NCBI GenBank assembly: GCA_002432715.1
Contig: DJGJ01000060.1
Coordinates: 1 to 47,575, forward strand
Length of the DNA: 47,575 bases
Origin: Sphaerochaeta sp. UBA5849
Lineage (GTDB): Bacteria; Spirochaetota; Spirochaetia; Sphaerochaetales; Sphaerochaetaceae
Direction: 5' to 3'
A program made the translations under genes and the position numbers. The notes below the pieces were generated by a model. That model was given only the letters and a program-made list of their open reading frames with translations. It did not search any database and had not been told where the DNA came from. This document shows, one piece after another, positions 15,596-23,989 of this stretch (position 1 is the stretch's first letter; each line of letters starts with the position of its first letter).

Positions 15596-16115
15596 GGGCA
15601 ACCTGCATCGAGGAGGAGAACCAGTGGACGGTATCAGGCACCAAAGGCCTGACTATGTTGAGGACAAACTGGCTGGCATCAAAAATCGCCGAGAGGTCGA
15701 AGGCTTTCTGCAGCTCCAGTACATAGATGACCACGCTGGCTGCAATAACCACCTCGAACACACCCCAGAGAAATCCCAACAAGCCGTTCACCGCACGAAG
15801 TCCTGTGGCATTCAACGCGGTCTCCAGCAGATTGCCGACTATGCGCATCAAGCCATATCCGATAAGGAACAAGAGAACAAAGGCGATGAGACTGGACAGG
15901 AGCGGGGGAAGGGAAAAAGACTGGCTGAATACATCGGCAATGATGCGCGTGAACATGAGACCGGAAAAGAAGCCGACGATGTATCCGCTGCGGTGGGAGA
16001 ATGCATCGGCAAACCCGGTGAGGGTGTCGGCAATGCCTCCAATGATCGCCAGGACAAAGACAATGATGTCAATCGAGTTGAAATACACAGAACCGATGGT
16101 CAATCCCCATTGCAT
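15588..16115 (-). CDS. cvpA: CvpA family membrane protein
   Basis: Small integral membrane protein, 175 aa, of the colicin V production (CvpA) family. At least four hydrophobic segments are visible: IDIIVFVLAIIGGI near the start, GYIVGFFSGLMF, LLSSLIAFVLLFLIGYGLM, and LGFLWGVFEVVIAASVVIYVL. The molecular role is unclear; the family is tied to envelope homeostasis and colicin V secretion in other bacteria. It lies between murG (3-base gap) and holB (8-base overlap), so it is co-expressed with a peptidoglycan enzyme. As I recall, the same cvpA-murG neighbourhood occurs in Treponema. Confidence 0.88.
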   Translation of the reverse strand: MQWGLTIGSVYFNSIDIIVFVLAIIGGIADTLTGFADAFSHRSGYIVGFFSGLMFTRIIADVFSQSFSLPPLLSSLIAFVLLFLIGYGLMRIVGNLLETALNATGLRAVNGLLGFLWGVFEVVIAASVVIYVLELQKAFDLSAIFDASQFVLNIVRPLVPDTVHWFSSSMQVAHV

Positions 16116-16118
16116 ACC

Positions 16119-17189
16119 TTACTCCTTCACGCTGCAAAGCAGCTCTGCGATATGATGTGCACACTCTTTTTGTGCCAGTTGCTTGATATTCATAGAGAGC
16201 ATTGTGCGCTTTTGCCGGCTGTCCAGCAAGTCTTTTACTTCTTCGATGAATCGATTGAGTTCGTTCTCATCCAACAGTACCCGGGATGCCCCGAGGGATG
16301 CAAGCCGAAGTGCGTTGTCGATCTGGTCCCCCCTGCTGTATTGACGACTCAATGGGATGAGCAGGCTGGCACATCCAAAGAGTGCAAGCTCGGCGATGGT
16401 GTTAGCCCCGCTGCGGCTGATGACCAAATCCGCCCGCTTCAAGAGAATCGGCAGCAGGTCGTTGATGAAGGATACCTCGGTGTACCGCTCGTGCACCAGG
16501 TTTTGCACATCGTTGGGCCCGCACTGGTGATATACATAGGCCATTTGGGTCAGTTCCTCGAGATGGGTGCGGACCAAGGAATTGATCTGCTGCGATCCGC
16601 TGCTGCCGCCCAGGACCAGGATGAGCTTGTCGTCCCTGCCGATGAACTCAAGTTCACCCTCTTTGTACGGTTCATCAGCCTTGGAAACCAAGGCTTGCCT
16701 GATGGGATTGCCCGTAACCACGCGCTTGCTCTCCTTGATGGCTTCAAAGCCCTGTACAAAAGGAACGCATACAAAGCGGGAAAAGCGGGCGTTGATGCGG
16801 GTGGCTAGACCCGGTGAAGCATCGCTTTCGTGGCTGACTGTCGGGATTCCGAGCAGAAAGGCTGCAAGAACCGGGGGTACGGATACAAAGCCACCTTTGG
16901 AAAAGAGTACGTCCGGCCTGCTTTTCCTCAGGATTGAGAAAGCCTGCATGCACCCGACCAGGACATTGCCGATGTCCAGCACGTTCTTAAGCGATCGGTA
17001 CCGCCTCAGTTTTCCGCTTCGGATGGCAAAGAAGGGAATGCCGGCTTTTTGGACTGCCTCTCGCTCGGATCGGTCTTCCCTTCCGATCCAGAACGCCTGG
17101 TATCCCGATCTGCTGGAAAGCACTTCATGTACAGCAAGTGCGGGATGGATATGACCGAGGGTGCCACCCCCTGTATAACAGACAATCAT
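16119..17189 (-). CDS. murG: UDP-GlcNAc:lipid I N-acetylglucosaminyltransferase MurG
   Basis: Peripheral-membrane GT-B glycosyltransferase that converts lipid I to lipid II, 356 aa. The N-terminal GGGTLGHIHPALAV is the G-loop. The middle holds FSKGGFVSVPPVLAA and VSHESDASPG, and the UDP-GlcNAc site has ILVLGGSSGSQQIN and ISRSGANTIAELALFG. Only 7 bases separate the ATG from a -10 element and no Shine-Dalgarno sequence is present, so the mRNA may be leaderless. It heads the operon that runs to dinG and is divergent from secA. Confidence 0.95.
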   Translation of the reverse strand: MIVCYTGGGTLGHIHPALAVHEVLSSRSGYQAFWIGREDRSEREAVQKAGIPFFAIRSGKLRRYRSLKNVLDIGNVLVGCMQAFSILRKSRPDVLFSKGGFVSVPPVLAAFLLGIPTVSHESDASPGLATRINARFSRFVCVPFVQGFEAIKESKRVVTGNPIRQALVSKADEPYKEGELEFIGRDDKLILVLGGSSGSQQINSLVRTHLEELTQMAYVYHQCGPNDVQNLVHERYTEVSFINDLLPILLKRADLVISRSGANTIAELALFGCASLLIPLSRQYSRGDQIDNALRLASLGASRVLLDENELNRFIEEVKDLLDSRQKRTMLSMNIKQLAQKECAHHIAELLCSVKE

Positions 17190-17195
17190 GGGTTG

Positions 17196-17204
17196 ACTAT
17201 ACCA
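17196..17204 (-). promoter_or_regulatory. Extended -10 element directly before murG
   Basis: Minus strand TGGTATAGT (extended -10 TGn-TATAGT) with the hexamer at 17196-17201, six bases before the murG ATG. Predicted transcription begins at or next to the A of ATG. No good -35 is seen. Confidence 0.5.
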
Positions 17205-17230
17205 CGACGGCTTTGAAACGACTAGTGATT

Positions 17231-17247
17231 TGTATCATCTTGATACA
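17231..17247. promoter_or_regulatory. Palindrome between divergent murG and secA
   Basis: Perfect 7-3-7 inverted repeat TGTATCA-TCT-TGATACA. It is about 30 bases upstream of the murG -10 and about 40 upstream of the secA promoter, so one factor could control both. No known consensus assigned. Confidence 0.45.
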
Positions 17248-17287
17248 GTGTGGGTAGATTTGTCCCAGCTTTTTCGCATGGTTTCAC

Positions 17288-17316
17288 TTTTCTTGCATCT
17301 TGAGAATGAGTATACT
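17288..17316 (+). promoter_or_regulatory. Candidate secA promoter
   Basis: TTTTCT (17288-17293), 17-base spacer, TATACT (17311-17316). The -10 is strong and the -35 weak. The leader then holds AGGAG/CTCCT, a small hairpin at 17321-17338. Confidence 0.45.
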
Positions 17317-17365
17317 AGCAAGGAGGGGCCAAGCTCCTCAATCTTTATCGGCAAGAGAGATATCC

Positions 17366-20131
17366 ATGGGCACCTCATTTTTCACCAAACTGTTCGGAAC
17401 CAAGCAAGACAAGGACCTTCGTTCATTACTCCCCCTCCTTGAACAGGTAAACAAGGAGGAATCTTGGGCCTCTGCGTTGTCGGATGACCAATTCCCTGTG
17501 CAGACACAGCAGTTTCGAAAACAACTGCAAGAGGGAGCCTCATTGGATAGTTTGTTGCCCAAAGCATTCGCCTTGGCCAGGGAAGCAGCCAAACGTGTTC
17601 TTGGCGAGCGTCACTACGATGTGCAAATCATGGGAGCGGTGGTGCTCCATCAAGGGAAAATCCTTGAGATGAAAACCGGTGAAGGCAAGACCCTCACATG
17701 CGTTCCTGCAGCATATCTGAACGCCCTTGAGGGAAAAGGCGTGCATATCGTCACCGTCAACGACTACCTTGCCGGTCGTGACGCTTCGTGGATGGGTCCC
17801 ATTTATGAGTTCTTGGGCCTCTCGGTGGGAGTCATTCTCTCCGATATGGACAATGAGGCCAAGAGAAAGGCCTACAGCAGGGATGTGACGTACGGAACGA
17901 ACAATGAGTTCGGCTTCGACTATCTCAGGGACAACATGAAGTGGTCGGCCGAAGAGAAAATCCAACCCAAGCACCACTACTGCATCATCGACGAAATAGA
18001 CTCCATCCTCATCGACGAGGCAAGAACCCCGCTGATCATCAGCGGCCAGAGCGAGGACGATTCTGCCCAGGTGCTGGGAGCTGCAAAAATCGCCTCCTTT
18101 TTGGTCGAGTGTGAAAAGAACCCCGAAACCGGGGATTACTATGAACAAGACCCGCTTGCCCGTTTCGAGCGCAATGCACAGCCTTTTGAGGAACGCGGAG
18201 ACTACAAGCTTGACGAGAAACAGAAGAAAGTCTCATTTACCAATCAGGGCATGCTTCATATGGAAGAGCTGCTCAACAAGCACCACGTCATCAAAGGCTC
18301 GATCTATGCCGATGAGAATTTTGAGTATGTCCACTATGTCACCCAGGCGGTGAAGGCCCTCAGGCTCTACAGCGCCGATGTCGATTATGTAGTAGTCGAT
18401 GGCCAGGTGCAAATCGTCGATGAATTCACCGGCCGCATCCTTCACGGGAGGAGGTACAGCGACGGGTTGCACCAAGCGATCGAGGCCAAGGAGAAGATCA
18501 AGATCCTCGGTCAGAACAAGACTTTGGCGACCATCACCTTCCAGAACTTTTTCCGCATGTATGACAAGATCAGCGGCATGACCGGCACCGCCGACACCGA
18601 AGCTCCGGAATTCCTGAAAATCTACAATCTCGATGTGGTGGTCATCCCCACCAACAAGCCTATCATCCGTCAGGACTTCCCCGACCTGGTCTATTACAAC
18701 GAACAATTCAAGTTCAAGGCCATCTGCGAGGAGATTGAACGGGTTCATAAAACCGGCCAGCCCATCTTGGTGGGCACCATCAGCATCGAGAAAAGTGAGA
18801 TGCTTTCGTTGCTGCTTCGGCGCATGGGCATCAAGCACGAGGTGCTCAATGCCAAGAACCATGCCCGTGAGGCCATGATCATCGAGGAAGCCGGTGCAAA
18901 GGGTGCCGTCACCATCGCAACCAACATGGCCGGTCGTGGAACCGACATCAAGCTCGGCGGCAGCATCGATGCGAGGGCAAGAAGGCTGTGCGGCACCGAG
19001 GCCACCGCCGAGGAGTTCGCCCAGGCCCTCAAGGAGGTCTACCCCTCCTGGAAAAAGGATTATGAAGAGGTGAAATCTCTTGGCGGACTCTATATCCTGG
19101 GAACCGAGCGACATGAATCAAGGCGTATCGACAACCAACTCAGGGGACGCAGCGGTCGACAAGGCGATCCAGGTGCCAGCCGCTTCTTTGTATCACTGGA
19201 CGATTCGTTGATGCGTCTCTTCGCTTCGGACAACCTGAAAAACATCCTGGGAAGAATCGGCATGCAGGACGGAGAGCCGATCGAGCACCGCATGCTCTCC
19301 AATGCCATCGAGAAAGCGCAGAAACGGGTAGAAGATAGAAACTTCGAAATCAGAAAACACCTGCTCGACTATGATGATGTACTGAATGAGCAGCGAAACT
19401 TCATCTACGCCGAGCGCGATGCCATCCTCACCGACGAGCATCTGCTGCAACGCGTCAGGGCTATCTGCCATGAGATAAGTGCATCCATCGTGGATGCAGT
19501 ATTCGCCGATGCAAAGGAGCAGCAGAAAGGATCAAAAATCCTATCTGAGATGCTGACCACCTTCCAGCTTTCAGTTCCTCTCTTGGATGAGAAAGCCACC
19601 AGCGAAGAGTACAAGAAGCACCTGGTGCAGTGCATCGATACGGAAATCGATTCCAAGGTTGCCCTGACCGGCGAAAAACCTTTCAACGATTTCTTGCGGT
19701 TCAACTATCTGAGGCAGATCGACCTGCGTTGGCAGGACCACCTGACCGCACTCGAGGATCTTCGTGATGCAGTAGGGCTGCGCTCGTATGCACAGAAGAA
19801 TCCTTTGGTGGAGTACAAGGTGGAGGGCTTTGAAATCTTCAACGAGATGCTCGAAGGCATCAAGCATTTCATGGCCCAGACGTTGGTGCGGGTGCAGATC
19901 ACCCGACCCGAGCAATCCTACCAGAGACAAAGCAGCAAAGCGAAAATGGTGGAATCGCACACGGCCAAAGGAGCTTTCGCCTCAGAGGCGCACAATGCCA
20001 GGCGCGTGCAGGGAGTCGGCGACGTGGCCCCCGTCACCATCAGGCGCGACCAACCCAAAGTCGGGCGCAACGATCCCTGTCCCTGTGGGAGCGGGAAAAA
20101 ATACAAACACTGTCATGGAAGAAATGCATAG
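17366..20131 (+). CDS. secA: Preprotein translocase ATPase SecA
   Basis: Motor ATPase that drives preproteins through SecYEG; 921 aa from the ATG at 17366. Walker A is MKTGEGKTLTCVPAAYLNAL, the second nucleotide-fold motif is CIIDEIDSILIDEARTPLI, and NMAGRGTDIKLGG is in NBD2. HESRRIDNQLRGRSGRQGDPG lies in the helicase-like region. The protein ends with the zinc-binding tail GRNDPCPCGSGKKYKHCHG (CxCx8CH), which binds SecB or ribosomes. The Shine-Dalgarno is weak (AGAGA); an in-frame TTG at 17300 would lie upstream of the predicted promoter -10, so ATG is preferred. No SecM-like leader peptide is seen. Confidence 0.97.
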   Translation: MGTSFFTKLFGTKQDKDLRSLLPLLEQVNKEESWASALSDDQFPVQTQQFRKQLQEGASLDSLLPKAFALAREAAKRVLGERHYDVQIMGAVVLHQGKILEMKTGEGKTLTCVPAAYLNALEGKGVHIVTVNDYLAGRDASWMGPIYEFLGLSVGVILSDMDNEAKRKAYSRDVTYGTNNEFGFDYLRDNMKWSAEEKIQPKHHYCIIDEIDSILIDEARTPLIISGQSEDDSAQVLGAAKIASFLVECEKNPETGDYYEQDPLARFERNAQPFEERGDYKLDEKQKKVSFTNQGMLHMEELLNKHHVIKGSIYADENFEYVHYVTQAVKALRLYSADVDYVVVDGQVQIVDEFTGRILHGRRYSDGLHQAIEAKEKIKILGQNKTLATITFQNFFRMYDKISGMTGTADTEAPEFLKIYNLDVVVIPTNKPIIRQDFPDLVYYNEQFKFKAICEEIERVHKTGQPILVGTISIEKSEMLSLLLRRMGIKHEVLNAKNHAREAMIIEEAGAKGAVTIATNMAGRGTDIKLGGSIDARARRLCGTEATAEEFAQALKEVYPSWKKDYEEVKSLGGLYILGTERHESRRIDNQLRGRSGRQGDPGASRFFVSLDDSLMRLFASDNLKNILGRIGMQDGEPIEHRMLSNAIEKAQKRVEDRNFEIRKHLLDYDDVLNEQRNFIYAERDAILTDEHLLQRVRAICHEISASIVDAVFADAKEQQKGSKILSEMLTTFQLSVPLLDEKATSEEYKKHLVQCIDTEIDSKVALTGEKPFNDFLRFNYLRQIDLRWQDHLTALEDLRDAVGLRSYAQKNPLVEYKVEGFEIFNEMLEGIKHFMAQTLVRVQITRPEQSYQRQSSKAKMVESHTAKGAFASEAHNARRVQGVGDVAPVTIRRDQPKVGRNDPCPCGSGKKYKHCHGRNA

Positions 20132-20158
20132 GCACCGTGAAGACCTGTCCTTTTCGCT

Positions 20159-21277
20159 TTAGAAGAACTGGATGGGATCGAGTGCTATGCCCGACTGCTC
20201 GATGCTGAAGAAGAGCGTGGGACGTTCATACGAAGTACCGCTGGTTCCAATGCTGCCGATTGTATCACCCTTGGAGAGCGTCATGCCGATGCGCACCTCC
20301 ACGTTCTCCAGATGATGATAACTGGTCCGGTAACCGCCTTCATGGCTGAGTACGACAAACCGCCCCCTGCCCTTCACTTCATACCCGGCATCCACAACTT
20401 GGCCGCTGGCTGAGGCGACAACGGCCGAACCCCAGTTGCCGACGATCAGAATGCCGTTGATGCTCTCGCTGATTCCGGTTGCCGGATTAATGTAGGGCTG
20501 GCCGAACAGTGTGGTGATGGTGCCTGAAGCAGGCTTCTGGAACTGGATCGGGGCTACATCGGCAAGTTGGTTGGTGGCAGTCGAGGAGGTATCGGGGATG
20601 AACAGCTGCTGGCCGACAAGGATGTTCTCGCTCTTCAGGCCGTTGATCTCCTGCAGCGTTTTCCACCCGAGCGAGGGGCTGTACTTGCGTGCAATGGTGG
20701 AAAGCATATCCCCCTCGCGAACGGTATACAGTTGTCCGTCACGGTCCGGGATCCGAAGGGTGACTCCTTCGCGGATGGCCTGGATGTTTCGTATCTGATT
20801 GACACTGATCAGCGTCTGGGTTTTCAGATTGTACATGGCTGCAATGGTGGCAAGATCCTCATTTGCAGCAACCAAGTGGTCGGCATACTGGACGGTGAGC
20901 GAGCTGGAGGAACGTACGGGTGCCGGTCGGTCGGAAAGCGACCGGGCCTGGGTGTCGACCACCGCGGCATCGGAGGGTGAAACGACGGCTGGAGCCGGTG
21001 TGACATCCGCCGGGGGGGCGACCACTGCCGATACCTCGGGGGCATCACTGATCTTCCCCACCTGCGGCAGCACTTCGACAACCGCCTTTGGGCCTTCAGT
21101 GCTCTTACCTGTCTGATCTGGAAAGAACTGATACCAAATGACGATGACCACCACACAGATGGCTATACCCAATGCGATGGTCCAAATCAGACCACGGCTG
21201 GGTTTTGTTCGCTGCCCATCTGAGCGTGAACGCCAGGAAGGCCGCTCCTGCATATCATCATAGTAGTCTTTTGCCAT
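20159..21277 (-). CDS. LysM-LytM/M23 domain protein with missing zinc ligands, probable amidase activator
   Basis: Membrane-anchored envelope protein, 372 aa. A cytoplasmic N-terminus precedes a single membrane segment (~29-52, LIWTIALGIAICVVVIVIWY) and a Pro/Ala/Val-rich linker. Two LysM domains (~133-177 and ~183-228) bind glycan, and a C-terminal M23 fold spans ~249-370. The M23 zinc ligands are gone: the HxGxD site reads INGILIV (His to Ile, Asp to Leu) and HLHFE reads TLFFS. The general-base His in YHHL remains. This is the pattern of EnvC/NlpD-type factors that activate cell-wall amidases rather than cut peptidoglycan. It is divergent from the PBP gene 41 bases away. Confidence 0.85.
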   Translation of the reverse strand: MAKDYYDDMQERPSWRSRSDGQRTKPSRGLIWTIALGIAICVVVIVIWYQFFPDQTGKSTEGPKAVVEVLPQVGKISDAPEVSAVVAPPADVTPAPAVVSPSDAAVVDTQARSLSDRPAPVRSSSSLTVQYADHLVAANEDLATIAAMYNLKTQTLISVNQIRNIQAIREGVTLRIPDRDGQLYTVREGDMLSTIARKYSPSLGWKTLQEINGLKSENILVGQQLFIPDTSSTATNQLADVAPIQFQKPASGTITTLFGQPYINPATGISESINGILIVGNWGSAVVASASGQVVDAGYEVKGRGRFVVLSHEGGYRTSYHHLENVEVRIGMTLSKGDTIGSIGTSGTSYERPTLFFSIEQSGIALDPIQFF

Positions 21278-21280
21278 AGC

Positions 21281-21309
21281 TCGACATTACCTTTTCTACA
21301 TAGTAGTAT
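21281..21309 (+). promoter_or_regulatory. PBP promoter, almost touching the start codon
   Basis: TCGACA (21281-21286), 17-base spacer, TAGTAT (21304-21309); the ATG is at 21319. The leader would be only a few bases and no Shine-Dalgarno is visible. Read the other way, the same bases contain TATACT, a candidate -10 for the LysM gene. Confidence 0.55.
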
Positions 21310-21318
21310 AAAACAATC

Positions 21319-22986
21319 ATGGCTACCAGTCCAAAACATTCCTATATCAGGCTCTTGTGCCTCCTATGTATCATATTTTTAGGAATTCTTCTCCTCAGAT
21401 TGGGGTTTTTAATGCTTTTCGACCGAACTCCGGTCAAAACATATACCAATCCAAACGTTGCAAAGCAGGTAGTCAGAGGCACCATCTATGATCGAAACCA
21501 GAGGATTCTCGCCATACAAACCCCCTACTGGGGAGTCTATCTTCACCTGAATGCCGTCAAAGACCTTCAGCTGGTCAGTGAAGTCATAGCCCCCTTCGTA
21601 CAGATGAATCCCCAGGAAATCCAGAACAAGGCAGCCTCCTATACCACCTATGCGCAAATCAAGGAGCGCATCGACGAGCAGATGGTACAACCGCTTTTGG
21701 ATGCCATCCAAAAATACTCGCTCAAAGGTCAGGTGAATGTCGAGAAACGCATAGGAAGAACCTACCCCGCCCAGTTTCATGCTTCACAAACCATAGGTTT
21801 CACCAATACGGAGGGGGAAGGCATCGAGGGAATCGAGCTCAGCCAGGAGTCCTATCTGAACCCATACCCGGAAATCGGGGAAGCCCTCGTCACCTACGGG
21901 CAGGATATAACCCTCACCCTCGACTTGGACATCCAATATGCCTTGGATGTCCAGCTTCAGCAGATTGCAGACGAGCACAATCCCGATTACGCAATGGCAA
22001 TCGTACTCGATGCTGCAAACGCCGACATTCTGGGCATGGGAAGCTACCCTTGGTACGATATCAACAATCTCTCATCATCCAATGCCGAGCAGCGCAAGAA
22101 CCATGCAGTAAATCACCTGTTTGAACCGGGGTCGGTTTTCAAGCTCTTCAGTCTTGCATCGGTGCTCAAGGCCGGACAGGCACAGACAAGCGAACTGTTT
22201 GAGTGCGACGGCAGCTACACCTTCAAAGCCGGGGCGAGCAACATCACCATCAACTGCACCGCAGTTCACGGCCAGGTTGATCCTAAGACGATGATCAGCA
22301 AATCCTGCAACGGGGCCATCGTCCACTGGGCACTGCAGACCGACCCGCAGGCTTTCTATGACACCCTGTCGCGCTTGGGGTTCAACAGCTCCTACGATAT
22401 CGGCCTTCCTTCCCGAGCCCGTTCGCAGATCGCCTTGCCGTCCACCTGGAGCGGACGTTCGCAGGCAACCATCGCATTCGGTCAGGAACTGCTCTCTTCG
22501 GCTCTGCATCTTGCAACTGCGGCAACCGCCTTGTGTCCTTCGGGAGAACTGCTGCAACCAAACCTGATTCTCCGACGCACTTCACCGGTAGATGGGAGCA
22601 TACTCTATGAGCGGCAGCGGGTGGTGCTCGATACCGTCTTGGACAGTGAAATTGCAAACCTCATCCGCAGCGGCATGTTCACTGCTACCGAGGAAGGAGG
22701 AACAGGGGTGCATGCACGTGTGAGCGGCATTGATATCGGGGTGAAGACAGGAACCGCTCAGATTCTCAACCCGCAAACCAACAGCTATGAGGATGGGACT
22801 GTCTTGGCTTCGGCCCTTGCAATGGTACCCATCGAGAATCCCAAATACATCATCTACATCGGAGCCGGAAATCCCAAGGGCAATACCATTTGGGGTTCAA
22901 ACATTGCCGCACCTGCGATAGCAAATCTTGTCCAGACCCTGGTGAGCCAGGGAAAGCTGACACCCAAGGATACTGCAATTCGCTAA
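21319..22986 (+). CDS. Class B penicillin-binding protein (FtsI/PBP2/SpoVD-like transpeptidase)
   Basis: Peptidoglycan D,D-transpeptidase, 555 aa. An N-terminal signal-anchor spans ~10-34 (IRLLCLLCIIFLGILLLRL). The non-catalytic dimerisation region has VVRGTIYDRNQRILA and GEGIEGIE. The transpeptidase domain has all three motifs: SxxK at Ser272-Lys275 (FEPGSVFKLFS), SxN as SCN at 329-331, and KTG at 476-478 (GVKTGTAQI). It is probably the FtsI partner of FtsW, displaced from the division cluster, where ftsI is absent between ftsL and murF; SpoVD- or PBP2-like assignments are also possible. Its stop overlaps the convergent flhF stop (CTAA). Confidence 0.92.
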   Translation: MATSPKHSYIRLLCLLCIIFLGILLLRLGFLMLFDRTPVKTYTNPNVAKQVVRGTIYDRNQRILAIQTPYWGVYLHLNAVKDLQLVSEVIAPFVQMNPQEIQNKAASYTTYAQIKERIDEQMVQPLLDAIQKYSLKGQVNVEKRIGRTYPAQFHASQTIGFTNTEGEGIEGIELSQESYLNPYPEIGEALVTYGQDITLTLDLDIQYALDVQLQQIADEHNPDYAMAIVLDAANADILGMGSYPWYDINNLSSSNAEQRKNHAVNHLFEPGSVFKLFSLASVLKAGQAQTSELFECDGSYTFKAGASNITINCTAVHGQVDPKTMISKSCNGAIVHWALQTDPQAFYDTLSRLGFNSSYDIGLPSRARSQIALPSTWSGRSQATIAFGQELLSSALHLATAATALCPSGELLQPNLILRRTSPVDGSILYERQRVVLDTVLDSEIANLIRSGMFTATEEGGTGVHARVSGIDIGVKTGTAQILNPQTNSYEDGTVLASALAMVPIENPKYIIYIGAGNPKGNTIWGSNIAAPAIANLVQTLVSQGKLTPKDTAIR

Positions 22987-23987
22987 TTTGCCGGGAAAAA
23001 TTGGGATAGGTCGAGGCTGAAACCCTTCAGATGCGTCATCAGATACGAGGCGGATGCGATATGGAAATCGTCGGGGATGGTCCGGCCATCGGCAAGAAAT
23101 AGAAGCGGCAGAGCAGACTTCCGGGCAAATCCCAAGAGGTTTCCGATGCCGCTGGTTTCGTCAAGCTTGGTGCAGATGACTGCCTTCATGCGCTGGTCGG
23201 AGAAGTACTGCAATTGGGCCGATAAATCGCTCTCCTTGGACGTGGCACTCACCACCAGAAAGGTGGATTGTTCATGAATCATGGCCAACAAGGCGTTCTG
23301 GCGCATTTTTTGTTCTTCATCCTTCGCACTGAATGCACAGGTATCAACCAGAACATGGTCATATGCATCCAATTCAGGCAGCAAGCCTGCCAATGCCTTG
23401 AAAGAAGGGGCCTCAAACAAGGGAAGTGCAAACTCACGGGTGAATTGACGAATCTGCCCAAGTGACCCGATTCGGTAGGTATCGAGGGTCAGCAAGGCGA
23501 CTTTTCTCGCTTTCCGAGCCCGCAGATACAGGGCTGTCTTGATCAATGTGGTGGTCTTCCCCACTCCGGCAGCCCCGACGAATACGGCAAATCGAGCAGC
23601 TATCTCATCCTCGAACTGCACCCCTTCGAACAAGTATTGCAAGAGGCCGACTTCTACTTCGGCTTGGGTGTGCCCTGCCTTGCTCAGAAGCACCTGCTCC
23701 CTGGCCGATGCATGCAGGGCAGGCGGAACATCGTTGGAAGCAAGCAACTTTTGCAAACAGGCTTCAGCATCGAATGCAGGAGCAGGTTCGCTCTCCTGTT
23801 CAACAGCCCGGGGCTTCTGGTCCACCAGATAGAAGGTGATCCTGCAACGCTTCTGCTTGGAGAGTGTCGTACCTTTGGTAAAATCCTTTCGCGTGTGAAT
23901 GCGCACGGCATTCCCGTATGTGCTGCGGGCCTGCCTGAGTGCGCTTTCATAATCACTCGCTTCAAGATCCAAGAATTCCAAATGCAC
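22983..23987 (-). CDS. flhF: FlhF-like SRP-family GTPase, orphan
   Basis: SRP-type GTPase that in motile bacteria sets the place and number of flagella. The frame from GTG at 23987 gives 334 aa; a TTG two codons in (23981) has AGGAG five bases before it and is the likelier start. The N-terminal ~60 residues match the FlhF start (ASDYESALRQARSTYG). The GTPase core has G1 GAAGVGKTTT (138-147), LDTYRIGSLGQIRQF (168-182) and G4 TKLDE (273-277). G3, normally DTAGR, reads DTCAF (215-219), losing the glycine that senses the gamma-phosphate. It follows hslU directly, where the flgB flagellar operon would be expected. There is no flagellar gene in the window. Confidence 0.87.
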   Translation of the reverse strand: MHLEFLDLEASDYESALRQARSTYGNAVRIHTRKDFTKGTTLSKQKRCRITFYLVDQKPRAVEQESEPAPAFDAEACLQKLLASNDVPPALHASAREQVLLSKAGHTQAEVEVGLLQYLFEGVQFEDEIAARFAVFVGAAGVGKTTTLIKTALYLRARKARKVALLTLDTYRIGSLGQIRQFTREFALPLFEAPSFKALAGLLPELDAYDHVLVDTCAFSAKDEEQKMRQNALLAMIHEQSTFLVVSATSKESDLSAQLQYFSDQRMKAVICTKLDETSGIGNLLGFARKSALPLLFLADGRTIPDDFHIASASYLMTHLKGFSLDLSQFFPAN

Positions 23988-23989
23988 TC

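Noticed and set aside
17321..17338. AGGAG/CTCCT hairpin in the secA leader as a SecM-like or attenuator control
   Set aside because: No leader peptide frame with an arrest motif and no T-run; probably incidental.
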